A DNA stretch of 64,000 nt from Campylobacter concisus (GCF_003048835.2 NZ_CP060705.1:1798001-1862000); one strand, 5' to 3'; counted from the stretch's first letter, positions 28,114 to 37,561 are shown. The notes: generated by a model from the letters alone, not told the origin. Numbers and translations are program-made.

Positions 28114-28787
28114 TTTTTCTCCTTGTAAATTTCATCATAACTCATCTTTGGGGCGATATTTATGATCTTTGCTGGGCAGACCTCAGCACAAACACCACAA
28201 CCCACACAGCCATTTTTTATGAGCGGCAAATTTGTCTGGCTCATCACTATCGCGCTATCGCCAACTGGGCAAAGCGTGACACAAAGATCGCAAATTTGAC
28301 CGATCTTGCCTTTTATCTTATCTTTTAGCGCCTCTTCTCTGTCGTTATAAGCTTTGCGATCAAGTAGATGCTTAACGCCAGCTTCGCTTAAATTTTCTCT
28401 TTTCACGCTCAAACAGGCTGCCGTGCCACTTAAAACTGCAACGCCCATTTTGACGTCACCCACGACCTTTGTCGCGTGATCGAGCGCACCGCTAGGACAG
28501 GCTAGCACACATGGGAAAAGATCACACAAGTAGCAGCCTCGCTCTTTGGCGTCGATGTGAGCTGAGCCACTTGAGTAGCCATCTTCTATATCAAGTAAAT
28601 TTATACTGTGATAAGGGCATACTTGCACGCACTGACCACATTTTACGCAAAGATCATCAAAGTCATCAACAGCACCTGGTGGTCTAAGATAGAGCTTGTC
28701 GCCACTACTTTTTGGCAAAAACTTGCCTATGGCGTATCCAGCCACTGCTGCGGCTGAGCCAATTATCATAAAATTTCTTCTATCCAC
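28110..28787 (-). CDS. nosG: NosG, NapG-like periplasmic iron-sulfur protein
   Basis: 225 residues. The N terminus MDRRNFMIIGSAAAVAG carries twin arginines and a hydrophobic stretch, as in Tat-exported NapG. Four [4Fe-4S] sites follow: CVKCGQCVQVCP, CYLCDLFPCVLACP, CDLCVTLCP and CVGCGVCAEVCP. With NosH it forms the menaquinol dehydrogenase feeding the cytochromes. It overlaps nosD by 8 bases. Confidence 0.88.
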   Translation of the reverse strand: MDRRNFMIIGSAAAVAGYAIGKFLPKSSGDKLYLRPPGAVDDFDDLCVKCGQCVQVCPYHSINLLDIEDGYSSGSAHIDAKERGCYLCDLFPCVLACPSGALDHATKVVGDVKMGVAVLSGTAACLSVKRENLSEAGVKHLLDRKAYNDREEALKDKIKGKIGQICDLCVTLCPVGDSAIVMSQTNLPLIKNGCVGCGVCAEVCPAKIINIAPKMSYDEIYKEKK

Positions 28788-30036
28788 GTTTTGACCTTAA
28801 AGCGTTGAAATTTGAAGCATCGAGCGGTTTTATCCTAGGCGAATTATCTTCAAGTAGCTTTATCGGCTCAGAAAATGGAGCTAGTTTGGCTAAGAAATTT
28901 AAGACACTAAAGACGCTTGAGCCGTAGAAAAACTGCAAATTTGGATAGTACTGCCAAAGCTGATCGATATATGAGAGATGCAAAAATGGCGTGTCGCCGT
29001 AGCCATCTTTATCTCTATCAAAGCTCTCATACTCATCATAATAATTCTTACTCCACCTATTTAAAAGCATCTTTTCGCCCGGAGTGTCATTTACGACGAT
29101 GTCCATGTTGCCGATAAAGTCGTTGTTTTCAAAGATGCTTGTGCCTTGCGTAGCGTGAAAATAAACGCCAACCACGTTGTGTAAAATTTTATTGCCCATA
29201 AAATTTATCGTCGATCCTGGCTGAAAGGGCGAGTTATCAAGTAAGATGCCACGCGCATTATAGATAAGTGTGTTGTTTTCTATCGTAAAGTCAGACACGT
29301 CCTTTAGTCCGATGCCGATGCCAAAAGCGCCGTCACTATCCATAACGAGGTTGTTTTTTATATTTGAGCCAGCTGAATACATAAAAAACATACCAACAGC
29401 GTTGCCGATAAATTCGTTATTTTCGACTAAATTTTGATTAGCATACATGAAGTGAAGCGAGTATCTGCTGCCAACTGCCTTGTTGCTTAGAAATTTATTG
29501 TGGCTTGCGTACCATGCGACCATGTCACGGCTGTCGCGGATATTGTTGTGCTCGATCAAATTTTCATGGCTATACCAAAGTCTCACCGCATCGCCTCTAA
29601 AGCCAAGGCTAGCGCCCTTTTTTGAGGTGATGTTGTTTTCAGTGATCTTTGAGCTACTGCACTCTTTAAAATCAATCCCAAAAAGCACGTCGCTTATGTC
29701 GTTTTTAGAAATTTCTACGTTATTTGCCTTATCACAGCCTATGCCAGCGTCAAGTTCGCCAAGGTCGTTGCCACTGCCACTTATCTTTAAATTTTTAAGT
29801 GTCACATTTGAAGCGATGATCTTTATAACGCTGCCTTTGCCGCTCCCTTTTATATGGGCATTTTTGCCCTCACCGATGATGCTAAGAGGCTTATTTATCG
29901 TTATACCACCTTCATAAACAGCGTCCCCTAGCTTTATCACATCGCCAGGACTTGCGTTATTTATCGCATCTTGAAGGACGTTTGCAAAGCCAAAAAGTGG
30001 CAAAAAGGCAAGGGCAAATTTAAAAAATTTACGCAT
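28780..30036 (-). CDS. nosD: NosD, periplasmic copper-site maturation protein
   Basis: 418 residues. A signal peptide (MRKFFKFALAFLPLFGFA) precedes a right-handed parallel beta-helix made of many short repeats with NNxI-type turns (VEISKNDISDVLFGIDF, SKITENNITSKKG, NLVENNEFIGNAVGMFF), the NosD fold. With NosF and NosY it is needed for CuZ assembly in NosZ. It overlaps nosB and nosG by 8 bases each. Confidence 0.9.
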   Translation of the reverse strand: MRKFFKFALAFLPLFGFANVLQDAINNASPGDVIKLGDAVYEGGITINKPLSIIGEGKNAHIKGSGKGSVIKIIASNVTLKNLKISGSGNDLGELDAGIGCDKANNVEISKNDISDVLFGIDFKECSSSKITENNITSKKGASLGFRGDAVRLWYSHENLIEHNNIRDSRDMVAWYASHNKFLSNKAVGSRYSLHFMYANQNLVENNEFIGNAVGMFFMYSAGSNIKNNLVMDSDGAFGIGIGLKDVSDFTIENNTLIYNARGILLDNSPFQPGSTINFMGNKILHNVVGVYFHATQGTSIFENNDFIGNMDIVVNDTPGEKMLLNRWSKNYYDEYESFDRDKDGYGDTPFLHLSYIDQLWQYYPNLQFFYGSSVFSVLNFLAKLAPFSEPIKLLEDNSPRIKPLDASNFNALRSKRG

Positions 30037-30784
30037 TTAGCTCTTTTTTCTTTGAAAAGACCGCAAGTATGCAAAGCACGCTCATCACCATCATCACCCA
30101 AAAGCCGATGGTCGGATAAGAGTGGGTCGTAAAGTGCGCCACGCTACCATCGCCTAAAACGGTTGGCATAAATGGCTTTATCTTAAAGGCGCCCCACTCT
30201 TGCATATTGTGTCCGTACCAATATAGCCAGCCCACAAATGCGCTCATAAATAGCACAGGTGCGATGATAGTTGGCACCATGAGAAGCGAGTTAAATTTAC
30301 CGTCATAGTATAAAAATGCAAGCATGCAAAGTGTTGCTATTAGTAGATAATAAGGCGCGATCGCTCGCTCGACATTGCCGCCATGTTCCATAGGATACAT
30401 GCCGATGTAGTGGTTTATCGTGTTCATCTCGTGCACGTCGCCGCTATATCCATCTACGTGAAAATATACTGGGATGCCATCTGGAAAGGCTGCCTTTGGG
30501 TAGTTTGGCGCTTCAAGAGATACGTACCAGATAGGAAAAGATGGCGTGCCAATCTCTGCTTTTTGCTCGATCATCTTATGAAGATCACTTGCCACCTCTT
30601 TTGGCAAAAGGTGGTTTTTATACTGAAATGAGCTATAAAGATCGTAGATAGTGTAGCTATAAGATGGTAGCTCATCGCCCGCGGCTATACGCTCTTTAGC
30701 TCCATGCCAGCCAAGAACTGGCAGAGTAAAACAAACGCTCATGATGATAAGTGCAACAATGGTATAAATTTTATATTTACTCAT
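30029..30784 (-). CDS. nosB: NosB, membrane protein of epsilonproteobacterial nos clusters
   Basis: 251 residues: one N-terminal helix, a periplasmic domain with aromatic and His residues (YPKAAFPDGIPVYFHVDGY, NTINHYIGMYPMEHGG), then about four helices including FVGWLYWYGHNMQEWGAF. It occupies the position of Wolinella NosB between nosZ and nosD. Function unknown; the His/Met-rich face may suit copper handling or NosZ docking. It is separated from nosZ by 81 bases containing a terminator-like hairpin. Confidence 0.8.
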   Translation of the reverse strand: MSKYKIYTIVALIIMSVCFTLPVLGWHGAKERIAAGDELPSYSYTIYDLYSSFQYKNHLLPKEVASDLHKMIEQKAEIGTPSFPIWYVSLEAPNYPKAAFPDGIPVYFHVDGYSGDVHEMNTINHYIGMYPMEHGGNVERAIAPYYLLIATLCMLAFLYYDGKFNSLLMVPTIIAPVLFMSAFVGWLYWYGHNMQEWGAFKIKPFMPTVLGDGSVAHFTTHSYPTIGFWVMMVMSVLCILAVFSKKKELNA

Positions 30785-30841
30785 AATCTCTCCTTTAAAT
30801 TTTAAAATTTAGCCTAGCAAAAGTTAAATTTTAAAATTTAA

Positions 30842-30861
30842 AAGGGGCAAAGATGCCCCTT
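30842..30861 (-). terminator. Hairpin between nosZ and nosB
   Basis: AAGGGGC (30842-30848), 6-base loop, GCCCCTT (30855-30861), followed on the minus strand by TTTAAATTTT. It would let most transcripts end after nosZ, or stabilise the nosZ mRNA 3' end, giving more NosZ than accessory proteins. Confidence 0.55.
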
Positions 30862-30865
30862 AAAA

Positions 30866-33454
30866 CTACATACCTGCGTTTTCGTCTATCCATTTTAGAT
30901 ACTGGATTATATTTTTGATCTCTTCGTCGTTCATATGCTGATTTGGCATTCTAAGTTTAAAGAAGTCAATCATCGCTTTAACGTAGTCATCGTTATAGAA
31001 TTTAGCAGGGTCTTTGATGAAGTCTGCTACCCATTTTTCGCCGTTTTCGTGTCTTAGCAAGACGCCAGTTAGGTCTGGACCTGAGCTTACTTGACCGATA
31101 ACGTGGCAACCATTACATCCGCCTTTTAGATAAGCCTCTTCACCTTTTGCAGCAGCTGGGCTCATCGGGGTTGCGATCTCTTTAGCTAGGTTGTTTTTAG
31201 CTCTTAGACCAACGTCAGCAGTTTTTACCATGTATTGCCATACTTGGTACTCCCAAAGGATAGCGCCATTTACGTCGCCTTTTTTGTAAGCTTCGTCAGC
31301 TTTAGCTTTTACCTCTTTGATGTGGCCGTATTGATCAAGTGCATCATCAACCAAAGCTTTTACTTTTGGATATTTCTCATAATGTTTCTCTTTTAGGTAT
31401 TTAACAACCTCCTGGATAACATCATCAGTAGCTTTGTTAGTTGCGATTACTTTATCGTACTCGGCTTTTAAAGCCTCTGGACTTAGAGTTTTTAGCTTGC
31501 TATTTTTTGCAGATTCATATTTTTTATTTGGATCTTTAACAAGCAAATAACCCATCATCTCAAGGTGAAGTGCTGAACAAAACTCGGTGCAGTAGTATGG
31601 GAAGACGCCTTCCATATCAGCTACGAAATTTACTGAAGCAGTTTTGCCAGGCTCAAGTGAAGCGTGGATGTTGTAAAGGTCGATGCCAAAGCCGTGAGTC
31701 TCATCTTGCGCGCGCTCTAGGTTTGTTAGGTGAATTGTTACATTATCGCCTTTATTTACCTCGATGTGCTCTGGGTTGATGTGACTTCTGATCATTGTTG
31801 CATAGACAGTTACGTTTTTGCCGTTTCTCTCAACTCTTTCTTGACCAGCTAGTGTTGCAAATGGGCTTGCCTCGCCTGTTCTTGAGTTTGTACCCATGTT
31901 GTAAGTAAGCGCTGGAGTTAGTTTGCTAGCAGCTATTGAAACAACATCGTGTGGCTCACCAAGTGGGATCGGCATATCATAGATTAGCTCCATTTTTGGA
32001 CCATTGATGTCTATTAATTGGTGGTTTTGTGGATGGAGTGGGCCAACTGGGTTGAAGCGATCGATTGAAAGTTTATCAAGTGCGATTGCATATTTGCCAA
32101 CTGGTTTTGCTGATTTGCCCTCCATTGTGTCAAGGTGACCGATGTTGTAATGAACATTTATCTTGTCAAGCACTTTTAAATTTTTATAGTCCCATTTTAC
32201 GATTTGACTATCAACGTAAAGTGAAGTATAAAGTACGCCATCTTGTGAGTCAAATGATGTATGCAGTGGTCCAAGGCCAAGTTCGACTTGTCCGTGCATT
32301 GACTTTTCTCTATCTAAGATAGGTATGCCGTATGGGTCAGTGCCAGCGTACTCTTTTTTGTCGATTAGCTCTTTGATCTTTTTAAAGTCATAAACTGATG
32401 CGTGAGTATCAAGCTTACCACCAACGATGATGTATCTGCCATCTGGTGTTACGTCACAACCGTGCGGGCTCTTTGACTCTGGGATCAAAAATAGTGCTCC
32501 AGCTTTAACAGCAGCCTCTATCGTGATCACTCTGTGACCATTTACAACTTTGTAGTTTTTCTTATCCTGTGCAAGTTTTTCTAAAATTTGCCAGTTATAA
32601 ACATGTAAGAAGTCAGTATCATTTCTACTAGCACCTGCCTCAAATGGAGGAAGACCTTTTTCGATACCGCCTGTATACATCTCGCTATTTATTGAGTTTG
32701 TAAAGCCCCAGCCGTAGCTCTCGCCCTTACCAGCGTCGCTTAGGTCTTGCCAGTATGGAGGAAGCTCAAGTGAGAAAGATGCTTTCTCGTCAATCTTGCC
32801 TTTTGGATAGTCAAATTTCCAAAATGTCACAGCGCCTCTATAGACAGCTTCGTAGTCGTCCATTGAGTGGTAGTTGTCATCAAGTGGAGCTGCGTACTGG
32901 CTAGCTTCGATGACGTACTCGCTGTTTGGAGTGATGAAGCTACCACCGTGCTCACTCTTCATGATAGGGTTTACGACCATTTGAGTTGTCTCAAAGTCTT
33001 TTAAATTTATGACAGCGATCCTTGGGTTTGCCTTGTCGTTGATAAATAGATAATCACCAACATACTCACCATTTTTCTCAGTGAAATTTGGGTGGTGCGT
33101 ATCGCCCCAAGTTATCTCTTTGCCCCTGATGTTGCCTTGTTTTAAAACAGCTTTTGACTCATCGTCGTAGCCATATCCTTGCCAAGGCTCTGGGGTGAAA
33201 ACGCCGATGTATTTATAAATTCTCATCGACGGAACGCCATAAACTAGCACTTGACCACTCTGCCCGCCAGATGAAAAGACGATGAAATCATCTTTTTTAC
33301 CGCTTGGCTGGTAAGTCTTAGCAGCTGCAAGGACATCTTTTTCGCTTAGCCCGCGCTCTTTCATGACTTTTTCAAGGTCACTACTAGCAGCACAAGCAGC
33401 AGTTAAAGATAGCCCAAGCAGTGCAGCACTTGCGACACAAAATAACTTTTGCAT
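30866..33454 (-). CDS. nosZ: Nitrous-oxide reductase NosZ, clade II, with fused cytochrome c domain
   Basis: 862 residues. It reduces N2O to N2 in the periplasm. A Sec-type signal peptide (no twin arginines) marks clade II. The seven-bladed propeller holds the CuZ histidines, including DTHHPNFTE. The cupredoxin domain has the CuA ligands in YYCTEFCSALHLEMMG (about C622, C626, H630, M633) plus a His in QDETHGFGID. A C-terminal cytochrome c domain (CNGCH at 780-784, probable axial Met near 836) is the epsilonproteobacterial extension that lets NosZ accept electrons from NosC1/C2. Start at 33454 behind AGGAG. A NapL-like gene lies 12 bases upstream. Confidence 0.96.
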   Translation of the reverse strand: MQKLFCVASAALLGLSLTAACAASSDLEKVMKERGLSEKDVLAAAKTYQPSGKKDDFIVFSSGGQSGQVLVYGVPSMRIYKYIGVFTPEPWQGYGYDDESKAVLKQGNIRGKEITWGDTHHPNFTEKNGEYVGDYLFINDKANPRIAVINLKDFETTQMVVNPIMKSEHGGSFITPNSEYVIEASQYAAPLDDNYHSMDDYEAVYRGAVTFWKFDYPKGKIDEKASFSLELPPYWQDLSDAGKGESYGWGFTNSINSEMYTGGIEKGLPPFEAGASRNDTDFLHVYNWQILEKLAQDKKNYKVVNGHRVITIEAAVKAGALFLIPESKSPHGCDVTPDGRYIIVGGKLDTHASVYDFKKIKELIDKKEYAGTDPYGIPILDREKSMHGQVELGLGPLHTSFDSQDGVLYTSLYVDSQIVKWDYKNLKVLDKINVHYNIGHLDTMEGKSAKPVGKYAIALDKLSIDRFNPVGPLHPQNHQLIDINGPKMELIYDMPIPLGEPHDVVSIAASKLTPALTYNMGTNSRTGEASPFATLAGQERVERNGKNVTVYATMIRSHINPEHIEVNKGDNVTIHLTNLERAQDETHGFGIDLYNIHASLEPGKTASVNFVADMEGVFPYYCTEFCSALHLEMMGYLLVKDPNKKYESAKNSKLKTLSPEALKAEYDKVIATNKATDDVIQEVVKYLKEKHYEKYPKVKALVDDALDQYGHIKEVKAKADEAYKKGDVNGAILWEYQVWQYMVKTADVGLRAKNNLAKEIATPMSPAAAKGEEAYLKGGCNGCHVIGQVSSGPDLTGVLLRHENGEKWVADFIKDPAKFYNDDYVKAMIDFFKLRMPNQHMNDEEIKNIIQYLKWIDENAGM

Positions 33455-33466
33455 TTACTCTCCTTT

Positions 33467-34285
33467 TTAAAATGAATTTATCTCTAAACTCTTTGTCTTA
33501 TTGCCTAGATCCACGCCAACAAGCACGTTTTTATCTATAAAAATTTCTTTTATCTCGCCACTAAAAAGCTCTTTTTTGCCCTTTAGCTTGAAGCTTTTGT
33601 CAAATTTATAGATCACTCCGTCCTCGCTAGCTACTAAAACCTCATCTCCCACACAAGCAAGAGCTGAAATTTTAGATCTTAAAACTTGCTTTTTAGCTCC
33701 ACTTTTAAGATCTAAAATTTCTCCATTTTTAAAGCCTATAAAAATTTCATCATCGCTAAATTTACAAGCGCTCACTGGTGCAAAGCCAACGCTTTTTTGC
33801 TCTTTTGCGTTAAGCTTGCTATCAAGCAAAAACGCCTTGCCATTAAAGCTTGTAAAAAACACTCCCTCACCAAGCGGTAAAAAGCTAGAAATTTTATAAA
33901 CATTGTTAAAATTTTTTGATATAAATTTTTTAGAACTCTTGTCAAAAATGGCGATCGTTACGACATTTGCCATATCGCAAGCGACGTAAATTTTCTCTTT
34001 ATCTAGCAAGATATTTGAAACCTTACAGCCAACATTTGGCAGAGCAAATAAAAATTCCTTCTCGCTAGCTACCTTTACGATCTCGTTGTTTAAATTTGCA
34101 ACGTAAAAAGAGCTCTCATCAAAAGCACATCTTTGATCTTTGTAAATTTTCTCCTTTAGTCCTAGGCTTTTTGTCTCGCCATCTTTTACAAAGATGATGT
34201 TTTGACTATTTTCATCGATGAAACAGCCCTTACCCTCGGCAAAAAGCGCTATCAAAGATAAGCTAAGACATAGCAGAAATTTCAT
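33467..34285 (-). CDS. Exported beta-propeller protein, NapL-like
   Basis: 272 residues: signal peptide (MKFLLCLSLSLIALFAEG) followed by about six beta-propeller-type repeats (for example FFTSFNGKAFLLDSK, IFIGFKNGEILDLKSG, VLVASEDGVIYKFDKS). This resembles NapL, a WD-like periplasmic protein in Campylobacter/Wolinella nap clusters. It is first in the nos operon, 12 bases before nosZ, so it probably helps NosZ maturation or electron transfer. Assignment by fold pattern and position only. Confidence 0.65.
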   Translation of the reverse strand: MKFLLCLSLSLIALFAEGKGCFIDENSQNIIFVKDGETKSLGLKEKIYKDQRCAFDESSFYVANLNNEIVKVASEKEFLFALPNVGCKVSNILLDKEKIYVACDMANVVTIAIFDKSSKKFISKNFNNVYKISSFLPLGEGVFFTSFNGKAFLLDSKLNAKEQKSVGFAPVSACKFSDDEIFIGFKNGEILDLKSGAKKQVLRSKISALACVGDEVLVASEDGVIYKFDKSFKLKGKKELFSGEIKEIFIDKNVLVGVDLGNKTKSLEINSF

Positions 34286-34706
34286 TATCTAGGTTACTTT
34301 CATCGTAAATTTAAAATTAACAAAAATATACATATTCATATCTTAAAAGCAAATTAGAAGTTAATTTATTTTCTTAAGCTTTTAAAGAAAAATATCAATA
34401 ATTTTTTTTAAATTTTGCTATTTACAATAAATAGACTTTGGAATTTAATGGATAGAAATATATTTTTAATAAAATTTATTATATATGAAAATACGTATTT
34501 TAGGCTTTTTTTGCATTAAAAATTTAAATTATAAATATTTCTTTAAAAAAATTATTTAAATTATATAATTATATTAAGAAATGAAAAATTTCTCTTGCGT
34601 TTTGAGCAAAGCTTAAATTTTAGATTTTTGATATTTTTTTGCTTAAATTTGCTGATAACTTAAATTTGTTTAAATAGGCTATAATCCACCAAAAAAAGGA
34701 GAGATA
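34286..34706. other. AT-rich divergent regulatory region between nos operon and moaC
   Basis: About 420 bases of very AT-rich DNA between divergent starts. It must contain the nos operon promoter and the moaC promoter (AAAGGAG before moaC is clear). I see no convincing TTAAC-N4-GTTAA (NssR-type) or FNR box; a single GTTAAT lies near 34314. No gene. Confidence 0.4.
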
Positions 34707-35180
34707 ATGCTAACACATTTAGATGAAAAAGACCGTCCAAAGATGGTCGATGTAAGCCCAAAAGATCCAACTAAAAGAGTAGCAACTGCTAGTGGGATCA
34801 TCAAAATGAGCAAAGATGCTTTTAAGGCGATCAAAGAAAACACAGGCAAAAAAGGACCAGTCATCCAAACAGCCGTTGTCGCTGCGATAATGGGCGCTAA
34901 AAAGACAAGCGAGCTAATACCTATGTGCCATCCACTGGCCATTTTAGGCGTGGATTGTGACATCGAGGAGCTGCCTGAAATTTGCGCTTTTAAGCTTTTT
35001 GTAAGCGTAAAGATAGAGGGCAAAACAGGCGTCGAGATGGAGGCGCTAACAGGCGTAAGCGTGGGACTTCTTACTATTTATGATATGGTAAAAGCCATAG
35101 ATAAAGGTATGGAGATCGGAAGCATCGTACTAGAGAGCAAAACAGGAGGCAAAAGTGGCGAGTATATGCGATCTAAATAA
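34707..35180 (+). CDS. moaC: Cyclic pyranopterin monophosphate synthase MoaC
   Basis: 157 residues, full length. MoaC converts 3',8-cyclo-GTP to cyclic pyranopterin monophosphate in molybdenum cofactor synthesis. Conserved blocks: [18 protein letters not shown], the [10 protein letters not shown] active-site segment, and [20 protein letters not shown] with catalytic Lys and Asp near the end ([11 protein letters not shown]). ATG at 34707 preceded by AAAGGAG. It overlaps the DUF493 gene by 26 bases. Confidence 0.96.
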   Translation: MLTHLDEKDRPKMVDVSPKDPTKRVATASGIIKMSKDAFKAIKENTGKKGPVIQTAVVAAIMGAKKTSELIPMCHPLAILGVDCDIEELPEICAFKLFVSVKIEGKTGVEMEALTGVSVGLLTIYDMVKAIDKGMEIGSIVLESKTGGKSGEYMRSK

Positions 35181-35421
35181 TAAAAAACCAAAGATCGACT
35201 ACCCAACGCACTGGGAGTACAAAGTGATCTTTGATGCGAGTGATGAGGCAGAGGCAAAGGTGAAAGATATAGTAAAAGATAGGGAATTTAAGCTAGTTTT
35301 TTCTAAATTTAGCAAGGATAAAAAATACGCGAGCTATGATCTGGCGGTGCTAGTTTTGAGCGAAGAAGAGAGACTGGAGATATTTTCAGCCCTAAAACAC
35401 GAAGCAAAATACGTTTTATAA
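35155..35421 (+). CDS. DUF493 family protein (HP0495/YbeD-like)
   Basis: 88 residues with the ferredoxin-like ACT-type fold pattern of DUF493: [50 protein letters not shown] and a final [10 protein letters not shown]. The start is GTG at 35155, inside the end of moaC, so translation is coupled. Proteins of this family are small cytosolic putative regulators; YbeD in E. coli neighbours lipoate genes. Exact role unknown. Confidence 0.85.
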   Translation: MASICDLNNKKPKIDYPTHWEYKVIFDASDEAEAKVKDIVKDREFKLVFSKFSKDKKYASYDLAVLVLSEEERLEIFSALKHEAKYVL

Positions 35422-35430
35422 GGTAAAAAT

Positions 35431-36669
35431 ATGGATAAACTTGAGCAAAATTTACGTGATTATAAAGATAGCGAAGGGCTACTAACTAGCATAAAGGCTC
35501 TTTGCAACGACTTTTTTAAGGACGTCTCAGACAAAGATGAAAACGCACTGCCTGATCTTTTGAAGCAAAAGATGAATGAGCTTTATGACAAGATGGACAA
35601 AGAGAGCCTCATAAATGCTAAAAATCTAAAAAGCGCTATGGAGGGGATAAATCAAGCTCTAGTTAGTGGCGAAGAGAAGGAGCTTTATGAGCTATTTGAT
35701 AAAAGAGATGAGATAAATAGAGCCATCGAGACAAAGCGTGAAGAGATAAAAAATAGGCTAAAAATTTCATTTGAAGCGGCTGAAGAGGTCGTAAAAGATA
35801 GAAATTTTGGCGAAAAAGAGGAAATTTTAGAGCTTTTAAACAATGCGATCATTAGAGAAACGAGAATGCTTGGCATCTTAAAAGAGAGCGCTCAAATCGC
35901 ATTTTTAACGACGCTTGAGGGTGCAAAGGATGTAGAAGAGACCGCTGGTGCGATAGCTAAAAATATGACCTATTCTGCGATAAGAGGTGGGGAGTTTAGC
36001 AAAGAGCGAATGTTTGAAATTTCAAAAAATATCATCAGTGCAGCGGGAAATTTAGCAAATGAGGGGCATATCTTTGCAAAAGAGCTCATAAAAGGCGCGA
36101 TAAATGGCACGAGAGATGGCATTTTAAGAGCTATTGAAAAGCTAAAAGATGAGGCTAAATTTGCTCCAGACGAGCTAAGGCTAAACTCACAGCTTTTAAA
36201 TTTAAAAGCTGTAGATGAAGAGTTTATAGCGCTTCTTAAAGAGCTTGAAAACGAATTTGATGGCGTAGCTAAAAGCGAGATTGAAAGCGTGATAAATAGC
36301 GAGCTTGACACAAATCTAGCAAAATTTAAACGCATAAGTGATCAAGCGATAGAGCAGATCAGCTCAAGGCTTGAAGAGCTAAAATCAAACGGCGTTGCTA
36401 AGCTTATGAGCGAGGCGAACAATAAATTTGAAGCCCTAAAGCAAGAACTAAATGACAAGAGCAAAAAGCTAAAGCTAAATTTTGACGCTAATGATAAACT
36501 TGAAGGCCTCAAACAAGATATCGCGGAGTTTGAGAAAAAGGCGAACGACAAGCTTGAAGATATCAAACAAATGGATATAAAAACAGAAGCTAAGAAATTT
36601 GGCGATAGAGCCTATCAAGCCGCAAAAGACTTTTTAAACGTCATAAAAAAAGATAAAAAAGAGGAGTAA
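35431..36669 (+). CDS. Long coiled-coil protein, function unknown
   Basis: 412 residues, almost entirely helical and charged (Lys/Glu rich), with no signal peptide or membrane span. A central stretch (about 150-240) is less charged and Ala/Ile-rich (KNMTYSAIRGGEFSKERMF, FAKELIKGAINGTRDGIL), reminiscent of an amphipathic membrane- or lipid-binding segment. The C terminus has related segments KLEGLKQDIAEFEKK and KLEDIKQMDIK, apolipoprotein-like. It follows DUF493 by 9 bases, so it belongs to the moaC operon, and is closed by a strong terminator. Not recognised. Confidence 0.7.
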   Translation: MDKLEQNLRDYKDSEGLLTSIKALCNDFFKDVSDKDENALPDLLKQKMNELYDKMDKESLINAKNLKSAMEGINQALVSGEEKELYELFDKRDEINRAIETKREEIKNRLKISFEAAEEVVKDRNFGEKEEILELLNNAIIRETRMLGILKESAQIAFLTTLEGAKDVEETAGAIAKNMTYSAIRGGEFSKERMFEISKNIISAAGNLANEGHIFAKELIKGAINGTRDGILRAIEKLKDEAKFAPDELRLNSQLLNLKAVDEEFIALLKELENEFDGVAKSEIESVINSELDTNLAKFKRISDQAIEQISSRLEELKSNGVAKLMSEANNKFEALKQELNDKSKKLKLNFDANDKLEGLKQDIAEFEKKANDKLEDIKQMDIKTEAKKFGDRAYQAAKDFLNVIKKDKKEE

Positions 36670-36694
36670 ATTTGCCAAGCTTTTTGGCAAATTT
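36668..36694 (+). other. Perfect hairpin overlapping the coiled-coil gene stop
   Basis: AAATTTGCCAA (36668-36678), loop GCTTT, TTGGCAAATTT (36684-36694): 11-bp perfect stem directly at the stop codon. It may act together with the following terminator. Confidence 0.5.
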
Positions 36695-36702
36695 ATCATT
36701 TT

Positions 36703-36726
36703 GGCTAGGTCTTAGCCTAGCCTTTT
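36703..36726 (+). terminator. Rho-independent terminator of the moaC operon
   Basis: GGCTAGG (36703-36709), 6-base loop, CCTAGCC (36716-36722), then TTTT. It ends the moaC-DUF493-coiled-coil transcript, and faces the convergent uppP. Confidence 0.75.
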
Positions 36727-36737
36727 ATAACTTAAAT

Positions 36738-37532
36738 TTATAAAAATAGATAGAGCAAAAACGCACCCAAGATCAAGCGGTAGATGACAAAAGGTAGCAT
36801 CCTGATCCTTGAGATGATCCCCATAAATAGCTTCACGCAAATATAAGCACTAACTGCACTTATGATGACGCCAAGGGCGATGTCACTCCAAGGCAAGGCG
36901 TTTGGATCTTTTATAAGCTTGATACTCTCAAGTCCGCCAGCTAGGATGATGACTGGGATCGACATCAAAAATGAGAAATTTGCACTGCCTTTGTGGCTAA
37001 ATCCTAAAAATAAGGCTGCTGTCATCGTTATACCTGATCTTGAGACGCCAGGGATGAGCGCCACAGCCTGCGCTAAGCCTATGATAAGAGCAAATTTTAT
37101 GGTCATTTCATATTCACTCTTGTTTGTCGAGCGAAGATCAGCAAAGTAAAGTGCGATGCCAAAGACGATCGTAGTAACAGCGATCACAACGCCGCTTCTT
37201 GCGTACTCTTCGATTACGTTGTTAAACAAAAGTCCAAAGATGCCAACTGGGATAGTGGCAAATCCAACGCACCAGACAAGCAGGCTATCGCCCACCATCT
37301 TTCGTTGCGCGATCGAGGCAAAAAAGTCACGAAGTAGCTTGAAAATCGTATCTTTAAAATAAAAAAGTATCGCGCTTAGCGTACCAACATGCACTGCCAC
37401 GTCAAAAGCAAGCCCTTGATCTGGCCAGCCAAGTAGCTTTGGTACCAAGATGAGATGAGCTGAGCTTGAAATAGGCAGAAATTCGCTTATGCCTTGCACC
37501 AAGGCTAAAACGATAACGTGAGAAATTTCCAT
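36738..37532 (-). CDS. uppP: Undecaprenyl-diphosphatase UppP (BacA)
   Basis: 264 residues, eight hydrophobic helices. It dephosphorylates undecaprenyl pyrophosphate at the inner membrane to recycle the lipid carrier for peptidoglycan and glycans; overexpression gives bacitracin resistance. Both family motifs are intact: LVQGISEFLPISSSAHLIL near the N terminus and IPGVSRSGITMTAALFLGFS in the middle. Start at 37532 (MEISHVIVLALVQG). Separated from tkt by a hairpin, so it may be transcribed on its own. Confidence 0.95.
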   Translation of the reverse strand: MEISHVIVLALVQGISEFLPISSSAHLILVPKLLGWPDQGLAFDVAVHVGTLSAILFYFKDTIFKLLRDFFASIAQRKMVGDSLLVWCVGFATIPVGIFGLLFNNVIEEYARSGVVIAVTTIVFGIALYFADLRSTNKSEYEMTIKFALIIGLAQAVALIPGVSRSGITMTAALFLGFSHKGSANFSFLMSIPVIILAGGLESIKLIKDPNALPWSDIALGVIISAVSAYICVKLFMGIISRIRMLPFVIYRLILGAFLLYLFL

Positions 37533-37561
37533 AAAATGCCTTTTTTGATTGTAGATTGCAG

